Shown one piece after another: positions 22,401 to 33,662 of a stretch of 64,000 nucleotides of DNA; position 1 is the first letter of the stretch; the number at the start of each line of letters is the position of its first letter. The notes beneath the pieces were generated by a model. It saw nothing but the letters and a program-made list of their open reading frames with translations. It had not been told where the DNA came from and did not search any database. Both the position numbers and the translations under genes were made by a program. This stretch comes from Lingula anatina (taxonomy: Eukaryota > Brachiopoda > Lingulata > Lingulida > Lingulidae): NCBI RefSeq assembly GCF_001039355.2, contig NW_019775181.1, positions 84,408 through 148,407 on the forward strand, read 5' to 3'.

Positions 22401-23781
22401 CAATTTGATTGAAATGTTCAGTGCATAACATTACAATACTCTATGAAATAAAAGATGCTATGGATATACATTGAACAACAAATTACTCACATCTGACTTT
22501 AATGTGTTTTGAATTCTCTGCCTAGCTTGTATAATCTGATCCACTAGTTCACTGTGCTTAGACCCCTACAATAAGATCAAAACAATGTCCACAAAAAATT
22601 AGTCTCTCTGCAGTTGAGAGATGACGGTCAGTAATACAAGAGCAAGATGCTTTTGATATAAAATTAAGTACGAAAAACTGAGTACAAATCACCAAAATGT
22701 AAAGTGAAAAAAAAGAACCCTATTGCCATATTATGATTTCTCACAAAATAAAATATTTTTCATAAATGGTAGTAAAAAAAGTAGCCTTTAAGTTTGAATG
22801 CCCTTTTCACCTTCCTTTCTCACCACAGAGTCAAATAACAGAACAGAACAGGTAGAACACGTAGAACATATTGTGTCATTTCACAACACAACTCTGAAGT
22901 TCTGAAATATTATCCCTCAATAAAAACTTTCTGTGAAAAATATCAGAAAAAATATTATTTTCTTTCAATTAGCTGATGCTAGTGCTGTCCTCTCCATACA
23001 ATTACAATACCAGTATACCTTTTACCTGGCGCTTTATATATGCTATGTAGGCCTGAAGGCAGGTGGTGGGGGGCGGAGTTTGAAAGAACCATCATTCTGG
23101 ACAGAACAGGTGCAGTAAGACTCAAATTTTGACCCAAGTTCTATAGAATTTTTCAAGTTTGATTAACTAAGGGGGTAAAGTACACTTTTTCAGACCCACC
23201 CCCATCCTCTATGAAATTGCTGACTACAGGCCTACTGTGTGATTCTCCACACCCTTGGAATAGTGTCGGTCTGTAGTTTGCCTCAGTTTTTGGCCTTATA
23301 TGCTACAAAGGTAAAGCATCTTGATACCCTGTGCTAGAAATGTTTGAGGCTTTATGTCATTTTCAAATGGCATGCAGAAGTGGTGCAAAAGTGTACTACA
23401 AAGACTAAAATGTGGTTTGTGAACCTTTATAAAAGGACTTAAAAAATCTGAGCATATAAAGTACAGTTTGTGACAGAAAACAGTTTTCCCAAGATGTGGA
23501 TACATATGGCCTCTGGAGTTTCTAACACAGGGTGTAATGAGGCCTTACCAATGTAGCAAGTAAGGAAAAAAAAATGAAAAAGTCTGTAGTCAGCATCATG
23601 CAGGATTGACAATGATCACCTGCTTTCTCACCTGTTGTCCACCTGTCTTAGTGGGACTAGCCTTGGCACCTCCCGTCTAAGCACCAGCGGTGCCAGCCAG
23701 TTTCTCCTGATACATGCGCTCAGCGTCATCAAAGCGCCACTTGTCAAACCACACTTTCTCCTGCATCATTGGTGCTGCCAT
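19498..23781 (-). CDS. EEF1D: Elongation factor 1-delta; in-frame stop and one exon not visible
   Basis: eEF1Bdelta is the guanine-exchange subunit that recharges eEF1A with GTP in the cytosol. Coding exons, minus strand: 23781-23632 ([20 protein letters not shown]), 22565-22491 ([20 protein letters not shown]), 20822-20765, 20468-20217, 19826-19711 ([20 protein letters not shown]) and 19536-19498 ([15 protein letters not shown]). Exons 3-4 form a leucine zipper ([23 protein letters not shown]), then an Ala-Pro-Lys linker, nine Asp and [12 protein letters not shown] (the acidic CAGF-like segment). Two oddities: codon 35 is TAG (23679-23677), although the frame continues open to a good donor, and the exon that should carry the conserved WDDETD segment of the GEF domain is absent between 20217 and 19826, where a single-N join (20079) lies. 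The visible exons still join in frame. Confidence 0.93.
20030..20079. mobile_element. Truncated G-rich element end next to a single-N join
   Basis: GGGCGTCTGCAGGGGG ... GGGGTCACTTGACCCCCCC then N at 20079. It looks like the end of a dispersed non-autonomous element and sits where the missing EEF1D exon is expected. Confidence 0.4.
20625..20725. repeat. ~65-bp degenerate tandem repeat in EEF1D intron
   Basis: Two units of TTTTTGGACTTYTGAAAAGCT ... TTTTTTTACATG-AATTTA. Confidence 0.7.
21105..21220. repeat. Two-copy ~67-bp tandem repeat in EEF1D intron
   Basis: GGCAATTCAAAAATTTCAAT...GGTGCAAAT-ATCAATTAAAA-TGACATGG occurs twice in direct orientation. Confidence 0.85.
22086..22342. mobile_element. 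Long foldback MITE, diverged GATCGATCTA relative
   Basis: Starts CCCCATTCCCATACCTAAAT and ends (reverse complement) GACTCCATTCCCATACCTAG. It is palindromic over most of its length (GAGGGGTTTCTCACTAAATT versus its reversed counterpart near 22275), with AGATGTCTGTC...CGAAGCTCCTAGGGGGTAATT in the core. Located in the EEF1D intron between coding exons 2 and 3. Confidence 0.8.
23047..23235. mobile_element. Short inverted-repeat element (GTAGGCCTG ends)
   Basis: Left end GTAGGCCTGAAGGCAGG; right end reversed GTAGGCCTGTAGTCAGC. About 190 bases, non-coding, in EEF1D intron 1. Confidence 0.5.
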
Positions 23782-24736
23782 TGTCTGCTGGTGCCAGGGA
23801 GGAAACTCTGTACTGAGTATACAGAAAAAAAATATGGCACGTTACTTTAGAACATGGTCGCACATATCCAAGTCTCTCTGTCACCTTGATTGTTTAATTA
23901 AACTGGTTACTGAACCTCAAACCACAGTCCTGTATAGTCATGCCAGACTTTTGTATAGTACTGGAATTGTACTTGATGTTTCCATGGTTTTCTAGTTAAC
24001 AGAGGTACTAAGGTCCAATTTTAGGAACAGATTTAAAAGCAAAAATGGGAGGATGTAGCCTGGGAAATTAAAAGTAGGTGTACCAAGTGTGAGGGTTACC
24101 CAATGTCTGCTTTTCTTTTATTTGGACTTTTATTGCCTATTTTTTTTCTGAGATTTTGTTTCATTAGCCCATATTATTTTATGGTATATATGGGATGTAT
24201 ATGGTGATTTTATTGAATCTGTTGTAAAAAAAATTGATTTTTTATGATAAGGGTTGACTATTATGATGTTTTTATGTCGTTTTCTATTCTGAGGTACATT
24301 TACCAGGCTGATTAACCAATCAAGGTGACAGCTGAGTGTGCACCCATCCAACTCTGACAATGATAGCATGACTTCACGCCCATCAAGTTAAAACTTCGGC
24401 AAACTCTATTATGCAAGTTCTCCACAATTATGATTTAGTAAGAAGATGCATACTAAATATCAAAATTGAACTCTGTGTAAATGTTACGCTGGTGTACATT
24501 ATTTTAATCCAACTTTGACAAGAAAAATATCACCGCATATTGTTGAAACGTGTCAGTCACTTTTGTGAAACAACCAAACGCCGGGGCATTCTTTTCTTTT
24601 TCATAAAAACAGACACGTCTTTAAGTTACCTAAAACATGACAATAAGCATTAATTTTAACTAGGCAACTGGTTATTTCAATATTTCTGTCCGTCATTTCA
24701 AACATTTGACAAATATTTGGCAGAGCTTTCACGTAC

Positions 24737-24770
24737 CGACTGCACAGGTTTGAAACCGGAAGCAAAAGGC
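24737..24770 (-). other. EEF1D: EEF1D 5' UTR exon (approximate 5' end)
   Basis: A GTACGT donor on the minus strand ends this leader at 24737. Just upstream the minus strand reads CCTTTTGCTTCCGG, a pyrimidine-rich stretch compatible with a TOP-type start, as expected for a translation-factor mRNA. The start site is inferred. Confidence 0.45.
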
Positions 24771-24978
24771 CATGTGGAGCCTCGACATCGAAGTGGCTGT
24801 CTCGCATCAAATCGACAAACGAAGAAAATTAAAATATTTTATATTTTGTCCAAAAAATCTGTAATTTAATTTAATTAAAAAAATTATTTAAATTGAGTGA
24901 TTTTGTTTCTTGTGTAAAGGTGTCTAATCGTTCACAATTTTTCTTAATAATTGTCACGAGGCAAATCATAGCGTCAAA
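24738..24978. promoter_or_regulatory. Divergent promoter EEF1D / CHRAC1
   Basis: About 200 bases between the EEF1D leader (-) and the CHRAC1 ATG (+). CCGGAAG at 24756-24762 matches the motif in the other divergent promoter of the window; no TATA box seen. Confidence 0.5.
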
Positions 24979-27900
24979 ATGGCGGACAAAGAAAAGACAG
25001 AAAAGGCGGCACAAATATCTTTGCCTCTGTCTAGGATTAAGACGATAATGAAGAGCTCCCCAGATGTTTCTAACATAAGCCAAGATTGCCTGTTTCTTAT
25101 AGCAAAGGCAACAGTAAGTTTTACTTGTCTCATCAACTATCCATCGTAAAGTCATTACCAACCGTCCCTTTTCCGTTGTTGTTGACAGAGGCAGATCTTA
25201 CTCAGTGAAACTAAAATTCACACAAAACGTCTTTCGAATACCGCACTAGTTGATCAAAACGTCAAAAATCCGATTTAAATCGATAAACCTAGTATTTTTG
25301 AATTAAATACACCCAATAAGAATAATGAGTCCACTCCAATGCTAAAGCTCCCAAATTCTTATTTCTCTTACCTCAACTCCTCAAGTCCCATGCTGATGAA
25401 ACAGGAACAATTTTACTGTTGACAGCTCTTTGAACAATACAAAAATCGTAATACCAATAATATTGCCATGTAATAATATCTTTTTATGTGTTAGCTCACA
25501 TACTAAATATCAGAAAAAGTAAATAGAGGCTAACACATAAATCTTGGTGGAACTGTGAATTGTAAATGCATTCAGACAAACCCATCATACTAGCTGGATC
25601 AATCCAACTCTTGTGGGAAATACTCCTTAAGTGCAATCAGTGTAATCAGCTTAAATGTCCGATATGCCTCCTCAAGTTGCTAGGGGTAATTAGCTAATTA
25701 ACTACTAAGTAGCTACTCAAAGAGGCGTGTCAGACAATTAAGAATGCACTTTAGCGCTAATCTCCGGCAGAGTTGGATAGATCCATCTGGTAGGATGTTT
25801 GAATCTGAACTCAGTGGCCCCATTCAGATTGAAAGATCCGAATACCAACAGGTCCAAGGCTCAAATATGGCAGACCCTATATGAAAGGAAGACTGCCTAA
25901 TCCTGAAATGGGTTTTCCGCCTCTCAAATGCCATTACAGGATGAAGCGGCCTTATTTTCCTATATAGGGTCCACCATATTTGAGCCTTGGACCAGTTGAT
26001 ACTCGGATCTTTTATTATGAATGGCCCCAATCTTCATGCCCTGTGTCCAGGTCTGACTATTTGTTGTTTACAGGAGCTGTTTGTGCAGGACCTGGCTGTA
26101 GAAACACTGAAGAGAAGCAGAGAGGAGAACAAAGTGGACTATAAAGACCTGGCTGAAATTGTGAACACAGATGATAATTTAGAATTTTTACATGGTAAGC
26201 ATTGACAAGCATTATCTTTGATTTATCATACTGACCCTCTCAGCTTCCGCTCAGGGATCAGTTTTTATCTTTTATATATTTATTTGTTCATGGTCAGTAG
26301 ATAAGTATCTTGTGACATTGTATTGAATTATAATAAAGCAATTTGGAAAAAATATATTGCTGGTATCACTTATGTGAGGTGTTTTGTTAGTTGTGGCAGC
26401 TTATTGTGCTAGCTGTTCATTTAGTTCTGGCAGCACAATATGTCTGTCGTTCTGTCAGTTCTGACAGCACATTTTGTTAGATGTTCTGCCTGCTGTGACA
26501 CAATCCTGCCAATGCAGTGGTGACATTTTCTATCATTGCTTAAGAGGACAAAGAAACTTGCTACCATTTCTGTCAGGTACTAAGCAGGTTTATATGCGAG
26601 TTAGTGCTAAAACTCCCCTTTTCAGCCCTATGCTAAAACCGACTTAAATTGGCTACACAAAACAGGGTTGATTTGACTTGTTTTTAGTTAAATTTAGGAC
26701 ATTTTAAGAAAAAAAGTGATGAAAGAGTAGTGATTTGGCAAAGCAAAAAAAAAAAAAAAAAAAAAAAACATTCCCAGTGCTACCCTAGATATGGGTATAA
26801 TATAGCAATTAACCTGACTCTGATTAAGAATTGGTCCTGGAGTCAATGAGGTCACGTGAAGTCGGGCGCAGAATGAACAGATCTGATGGCCAGCAAGAAT
26901 GGTTTCTAACAGATATATTAGGTATAAAATAACAAAGTTATTGACCTTACTTTGAGAAATGTTCCAAGAGTCAATGAGGTCACAGAGTTAGCAGATCTGA
27001 TGTTGAACAATAATGGTTTCTAACAGGTATCTAATATACTGATATTAAAGTGTTTACACGAGGATCAATAGGTTGGAAGGTGTATTGATAGAGTGGAGAA
27101 ATAATTCATAAAAAGAATCGATATTTTCCACACTCATATGGGATATCAATGGATTGTGTAAGATTAACTCGACCTCAGTAAAACATCTTAAACTGATTTG
27201 TAAAGTTGGATAACATGGGAAACCAGTCACACACGTATGTGGGCACACACACAAGCACACACACATGCATGCTTGCACACACACACAATGATGATAAATA
27301 AATTAATTGATTAAAGGTACATACGAACCGAGCATCGGTGGAGCGTGGATTCCCAGTAACACATGTAAACCACTTCTACTAGATTCTTATATGACTCAAA
27401 TAAATTCGACATGCCAAGGGATGAACTGAATAGATCACTCGATCAGCCGTAAAAGACCTTTAGACTGCTCCTTTCTTTAAATTTTTGGTTGTAAATTTAA
27501 CCTACTTTCGTGACCTACTTTCTTGCCCCATTGACATACAGCTTAGAATGCCAGCAGAAAAATCCGTTCAAACATCATTTTTGGGTAAAATTAAACGATG
27601 CCTTTTGGTAATTCTCTTAGTTATACTACTTGAAACTATATGCTGGCATTTGGTTGGTTTTTGTGACAAAAAATTGACTTTGTATGCATCTTTAAACAAT
27701 GAAAACAAAGATTAATCATTTGTTTTTGTTTTTTTCACCAAATTTCAGTAGATATAATGATGTACTAGTACTTTTTTTCTGCCTGATAATGGTTTTAGCA
27801 AGAGAAAGAGACAGATCAGTGCACACACCTATGTATTAAGTTTTGAGTTTGCTCTGGGCCTAAGATTTGCCCTTTATTGATGATTATAATTACAAAATTA

Positions 27901-29248
27901 CACATTATTGATGCCTTCAGTAGTCTGTTCATATTCAGGAAATGGTGCTCCAAAAGGCTACTCTCATGATGTATAACATATTTGGTGTTTGAAAAAATAT
28001 TGTTCTAATTGATTCAGCATTATAGTTTGCATTACATTCTCATTTGAAAGATCTGTGTCTGCCACAAAGTGTATAGAATAGCAAGCTAATGTAACTGCTA
28101 TTGAATTTCTTTGCCTTGACTTCTATTATTTGCATATGAGTAGCCTCTTAAATCTTGGAGCAAACAGAATAATATTTGATGTGGTACACTTCATGTCATT
28201 TTAAATGAGTAAATATGCAATTAATCCTTCTAACTAGGATTACCATACCTGGGGATAGTTTCATATGATATAATCTTATTGTGGATTTTCACTCTAAGTT
28301 TCCGAAGGGTTTTAATTTCTAAAGGTTTTTAGGTTGACAGTCAATTCATGACATTATCGTTTGTGGATGAGGAAAACATTGTGGCATTTACTAGTAATGT
28401 TCTGGGGTTCAGCCCCTCCCCCCCCAAAAAAAATTTTTTTAAACCACCACATGTTGGATGGTTGTCAGATTTATACAAGTGTCTTCCAGTATTCTTATCT
28501 TTGAAATAATTATTTGTTGGTTTTCTAAGAAATTTTCAATTTTTGAAAAATGTAAGTCTTTAATTTTTAATTAACATGTTTGTCCCAGCTTCAGAGACTT
28601 ACGTTAGTCTCTTTTTCAACCCGCTGCAACTAGAACTTTCAATTTCTGCTTGATTGTTGCTGCAGTGTGACTTAATTGAGCTTTATCCCTTTTATTATAC
28701 TTTCACTTATCACACAGCAACTCATAATGGCAGCTTTAACACACGTTAGTGTTGATGTGTGTTTGTATGAAAAATATTGCTTCACTAAGGTGTTAATGAC
28801 ACTGCTCTCAATCACTGACAATGGAGATTGATCTTGTACTGCAGGAAATGGTTATATAATTTTATGAGGTCTGTTTCATGTTCTTGTGTCAATGTGTTGA
28901 ATGTTTAATGTCATATGCTGCTTAATCTTAATGAAATGTGATGAACTTCTGTTAATATGTAATATTATGTGTAAATCAAATCCAAGTTCATGGAATGGAC
29001 AAGCAAGATTTATGAGTAGGAGAAAATTGTTTTTTTAGCCCCAAGGAAAGTTTGTTTGGTGGGAAAGCCTCATATAAATTACCTTTAATGATATCAATGG
29101 TAACAATAGTATTGAGTAATTTTTTTCTCAATTTATTTTTTCTTTTTCAGATATCATTCCTAGAAAAATTCTAGCCAAGGAGTATTTATCACAGATCAAT
29201 GGCGGTGGCTCCAGTGACGACGACGACGATGTTGTGGTCCTTGACTGA
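24979..29248 (+). CDS. CHRAC1: Chromatin accessibility complex protein 1 (3 exons)
   Basis: Histone-fold protein (CHRAC-15) that pairs with POLE3/CHRAC-17 in the ISWI chromatin-remodelling complex CHRAC and helps nucleosome sliding. Exons 24979-25113, 26074-26194 and 29151-29248, all in phase, give 117 residues (human 131). The fold is clear: helix 1 ISLPLSRIKTIMKSSPDVSN, then CLFLIAKATELFVQDLAVET for the long alpha-2, VDYKDLAEIVNTDDNLEFLH for loop 2/alpha-3 and DIIPRKILAKEYL. The tail ends in an Asp run (GGGSSDDDDD) and VVVLD, shorter than the vertebrate acidic tail. The ATG sits in AAAATGGCGGAC. Intron 2 is about 3 kb. Poly(A) signal AATAAA at 30010-30015. Confidence 0.95.
25583..25798. mobile_element. 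MITE in CHRAC1 intron 1 (diverged family member)
   Basis: Inverted ends around TGGATCAATCCAACTCT and TGGATCTATCCAACTCT. The core CTTAAATGTCCGATATGCC...CAAGTTGCTAGGGGTAATTA is shared with the copies at 17049, 17949 and 22086. Confidence 0.75.
25816..26028. mobile_element. Long palindromic element just upstream of CHRAC1 exon 2
   Basis: Inverted arms of ~70 bases: GGCCCCATTCAGATTGAAAG... against GGCCATTCATAATAAAAGAT..., both continuing GGTCCAAGGCTCAAATATGG and ACCCTATAT. It ends about 45 bases before the acceptor of exon 2 and directly follows the element at 25583. Confidence 0.85.
26195..29150 (+). other. CHRAC1: CHRAC1 intron 2
   Basis: No exon-like sequence recognised. It holds a ~42-base three-copy repeat (TCTGGCAGCACAAT-type, 26385-26500), a poly(A) tract (26743-26767) and a ~120-base two-copy repeat (26811-27045: GAGTCAATGAGGTCAC ... 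CAGATCTGATG ... AATGGTTTCTAACAG). CA repeats occur near 27245-27290. Confidence 0.7.
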
Positions 29249-30030
29249 GAAGTCTTCTAACTATACCTTTTCCAGAGTCATAGAACTTACTAGTGACATG
29301 TCCTGATGTGGATATCATGGAGCTCTTCTCAACTCATCAGCTGGCAAATTTCATGTAGTAGCTCATGGGCTTGGACTGAAGATGCCCATAGACGGAATGC
29401 GGGATCATTATTGAGAATATTCATAGAACTCTCACCCCAAGCGTCAGTCATGTCATTGCACAGTGTCTGTTTCCTGTAACTGGGACTAAAGATGCCCAGG
29501 TGTAGAACTTCATTCCTTACACCATTTGCCACATTGCCAGGTTTGGCAGGAAGAGTTACAACTCAAATAATCTTAAATTAAAAATTTGTTTTAGTCGTGG
29601 AGTGATTCTGCCATAGCAGAAATACACTTACTCTTAACCTACATAAAAAACTTGAAGCAAAAAAGGCATTGAAGTTATTTATGAATTTCTATATTTATGA
29701 GTTTTTATACCCTTAAGTTCTACTGCAGTACCGATGTGCTCATAGTGCTGTGATCCATAGCTATGAATAGTGACAGTCCTCAGGCCCAAACTAACTGGCG
29801 CAGTACACGTAATCCACATCATTTATTCATGTTGTTTTCCAGTCTGTTTGTGACAACATAGATTCTCAGACCGAGTGTGATGTAAAATATCCATGTGCAT
29901 GTCCAGAAAGGAAAGTCTGCAAAAAATTGTTGCCATCTTTGCTGTCTTTGTCAGAGTATACGACATGATGTCATGATCTATTGTGTCTAGTTTAATAATG
30001 ATGGATGATAATAAAGATAATGAATCATAA
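29249..30030 (+). other. CHRAC1: CHRAC1 3' UTR
   Basis: Extends from the stop to the AATAAA at 30010-30015; no other feature seen. Confidence 0.55.
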
Positions 30031-30639
30031 TTGTTTATTCAACAAAAAAGTTACAGTGGTTTTTATTTTTACCACTCTTGATGATAACAATAATACAGGG
30101 GAATTTCTACCTTTGTGACAAAAGTATAACATCTGTCAAATGAGGATAGTGGTGTTTACTAGTTACAGTAATGTCTCAGTTTTTCAATGGGGAAGAATTA
30201 TCAAATTTTCAGATACATGATTTCCAAATCATTAAAAATCATAGTTCTACAAAGCATTTGTGGTGCTTATGCTGTATAGAATAGCACTATAATTGAGCTT
30301 GTTTTTCTGTATTTTTATTTTATTTATTATTATTTTTTATTTTATTTATTATTATTATTTTGCAACCACTCAATAAGAATTTTCTCACTTTAAGAATTTA
30401 TGACAGAAAATCCACTATGTGTTAAATCAACAATTTTCTCACTTAAGAAGATCAAGTCATTACTGTAATCCATAGAGAAAATATACCTGGCAAATAACAG
30501 TGAATAAACAATGGGTGTAATAAATGTAAACGCTCATTTTACAATGTGCTAAACACCATATTCACAACAACGTGATAATTGTTGTTATGGTTCTTAAAAA
30601 TGTCAGATGAGTTTTCACATCCTGTCGTGTAACATCAGG

Positions 30640-30812
30640 TGTGAAAGGAGCTAATTTTAGCCATAATCCCACAGAAAAAGCAGAGCTCCGTAACTCAAAA
30701 GCATCGCGAATAGCGATATCACCTTTTATTTCGAGGCTATTATATGGGGCGAGATATGGAATAAAGACGCTTGCGCTCGGTCGCAATTCGCGATGCTTTT
30801 GAGTTACGGGCC
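30640..30812. mobile_element. Small MITE with CCGTAACTCAAAAGCATCGC ends
   Basis: CTCCGTAACTCAAAAGCATC (30687-) is the inverted match of the stretch ending at about 30812 (GATGCTTTTGAGTTACGGGC). The loop between them is about 80 bases and non-coding. Intergenic between CHRAC1 and the tRNA. Confidence 0.8.
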
Positions 30813-31216
30813 CTGGACTGTTGTTTCAGTAAACTAGAAAAACACTAAGTGCAAACCACTTCCCAGTTAGCTCAATTTCCATTATTTTCAATTGATTTAT
30901 TATGGACTAATTAATAAATTAATCATTATAAAAATCTAGCCGATTTCTGACCTTTCCCGAAAATTTCATCAAAATCCATCCGTAACTTTTTTTTTCATTT
31001 ATTTACTATCATCACTATTATCCTATATATATTAAGTACATAGTACTAAAAGAGCCTGTAAATGTAAAAATATTTCTGTGCTCAATAAATTTATTATTAT
31101 TAATAGATTGCCACTAAAATCTACTCCTTTGTTACAGGTGACCGCCTTGGAGTGAGTAACTTTATCGTAAATGTGCTATCTGTCTGTCTCGATCTGGTTA
31201 AGACAAAAATTCATTG

Positions 31217-31288
31217 TTCCGATACCGGGAATCGAACCCGGGCCGCCTGGGTGAAAACCAGGAATCCTAACCACTAGACCATATCGGA
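31217..31288 (-). tRNA. tRNA-Glu-UUC: tRNA-Glu (anticodon UUC)
   Basis: A 72-base cloverleaf on the minus strand. The acceptor arm TCCGATA pairs with TATCGGA and the discriminator base is A. The D arm is TGGTCTAGTGGTTAGGATT. The anticodon stem CCTGG/CCAGG encloses loop TTTTCAC, so the anticodon is TTC. The T arm GGTTCGATTCC contains an intact B box. No intron. TTTTT follows at 31206-31210, a Pol III terminator. Confidence 0.97.
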
Positions 31289-31524
31289 GCTGATACCTGG
31301 ATGAGCTTTGTACCATAGAATAAAACTGAGGGTCTCTGTCTGTTATGGAAGCAAATAGGCCTGCATACAGCTGCTGGCATAGAATTTTGTTAAAACCTGC
31401 AGAGAGTGAAAGCTTGATTGCAATCCCGATATTGAAGGTTTCTACTATTTCAAAGGTTTGTGATCAGTAGCCTCTGAAATCACAGGGGCCTGTAGAAAAA
31501 ATCAACAAATTAAAATTGTAGAAA

Positions 31525-31850
31525 AGATAGTAGATACCATCATTTTGTGATTGACTACAAGCGAGACCTTTGATTCACAGAGTATGTGACAAGTAGGCCT
31601 ACAGCGCGGCGGTTTGATCAACAGCTGGGAGTTGCAAGCAAACGCCTCTCTCCTTAATTTAGAATAACAATGGGTCTTTGTAAAAAAANAAGATAGTAGA
31701 TACCATCATTTTGTGATTGACTACAAGCGAGACCTTTGATTCACAGAGTATGTGACAAGTAGGCCTACAGCGCGGCGGTTTGATCAACAGCTGGGAGTTG
31801 CAAGCAAACGCCTCTCTCCTTAATTTAGAATAACAATGGGACTTTGTAAA
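31525..31850. repeat. Perfect ~160-bp direct duplication across a single-N join
   Basis: AGATAGTAGATACCATC...AACAATGGG(T/A)CTTTGTAAAAAAA occurs immediately before and immediately after the N at 31689, and the first copy stops at the N. This is most simply an unmerged contig overlap. Confidence 0.9.
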
Positions 31851-33160
31851 AAAAGAAAGAGAGAGAGAGAAAAAACATATAAGAAGGAAAGAGACAGAAA
31901 AAAACGCCCCAAAGACCATCTGAACTGACCCAGCAATGGAACTGAATTTTGACATTTAAATCCAACTGAATCATTATATATTTGTATCGAGCAATGTAGG
32001 CTACTGAGTATCATCGACAGCTTCTATCTGGCGACAGTAATATGTTTCCTAAAAAATTATGACATATCTTATTTCAAAAACATAACTGTAGTGACAAAAA
32101 GAACAACCAACTCGAGACAATTGTTCAACGCGTCTTTGTTGAAGAACGCCTGGTCGATATCAAGGGCCACTTTGTTGTATAAATATCTTTATTGATACTC
32201 CGGTTTTTATCATAATTCTATGTAATCATCTATTTCTGTAAAGGTAATCCTAATAAAGAAATATCAGTGACGCCAAAAGTATTTTGGAGACAATGATCTA
32301 AAGTTTTCTCTATTCAACAACAAAATCAATTTAATGGTAACATAGGATGTTACCATGGCAACCAAAGGAGTGCTTATCAAAGCTATATCACAGATAAGTT
32401 AAGCAATTAGCGCATTACACTTTTTACCCATAAATCATTACCTTAGTGCTTCCCCATTGTTTAATCAATATGTAAGGGAAACAGCTGACAAAACTTATAA
32501 AACAAAGAAGTTATGCTTTGATGTAGTTTCAATGGCTCTTATTTTAAGGCAAAAAACCTAAAGCCTTTCTTTCAGGAATAATCGTTAGAAATATTAAATA
32601 AACGCCTTCCAGAGATAGCCATACAGAATCCATAACGGAATACTTCTACGCAGAAATACAATTCACATCTTTCATAATAACTGTTCGAATAATTTATTAT
32701 AACAAACATTGAGCAATTAGTAAAAGCGAGTTCACCTTTTCGCAACGATAAAACACTGTGTACATTTTTGTGTAAAGATGAGACATTGTCCATAACATAA
32801 TTTTGGCTCCGTTGAGAACACGCCTCCTCCCAGGGCTAAGTAGAATGTAGAAAAGCTGGTGATTATTTAATACGTTGGAAACAAGTAGGCGTGTTAGTCT
32901 GTTAATCTGTTTACATTCAGCAAGAGCCCCCGTAGAGTTTGTGCGCAGTAGCTGATGCAACTTAACTCATTCTGAACGCCCCTAAGTGATTTAAGTCCCA
33001 GGAGACACTTAATGTAAGTGTTTTTTGTACTGATTGAACTAGCCGTGTACAGGGAATTATAATGTATCATTGTCACAGTAATGCACAACAAGACAGATGA
33101 AGCTCTCGGCATGAATAGTGTTTTCTGTATGTTCCCGGTGCTGCATCATTTATCATCTTG
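31851..33160. other. Intergenic, no gene recognised
   Basis: A GA-rich tract at 31855-31900 and otherwise unique AT-rich sequence. The right-hand end probably becomes the 3' UTR of the cystin-like gene; minus-strand AATAAA at about 33161-33166. Confidence 0.5.
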
Positions 33161-33662
33161 TTTATTATGAAAAAAATCCCTCATCTGTAACGGCTCAATA
33201 CTCTTTGTCATTCCTCTTAAGGACTGGCGACGTGAAAACTATACATCTTTCATAACCATCCAGTTCCATTGCCAGTGTAATAATGGCATATTCATTCCAT
33301 AATCATATCCTCTGAGTCTGATGTTTACCGCACTTCCAGGTAGAATTATTATTTTCCATGGCATTTTCAGTGTAAAAAAAGAATATTTTTCTTTCTGTGA
33401 CGTCACATAATTAAGTCCCGGAAAGCCGTATCTGTAAAATGGACAACCGTTCTGCGGCATGTACAAATCCGTACCATGGCACAATAGCACGTACGCTGTG
33501 TCGTGGCGAAGAAACCAAGCCCCGCCCCTATCACTATGGCAACATGTCAAGTCACGAGCTGTGACCAGTTTTATCATGGCCAATCGGTATATTGTATCAT
33601 GCAACCATCGCATGACGTCAGGCCTTTGCCTGGCTGCTGTGTCTGCGCATGCGTTCAGTGTC

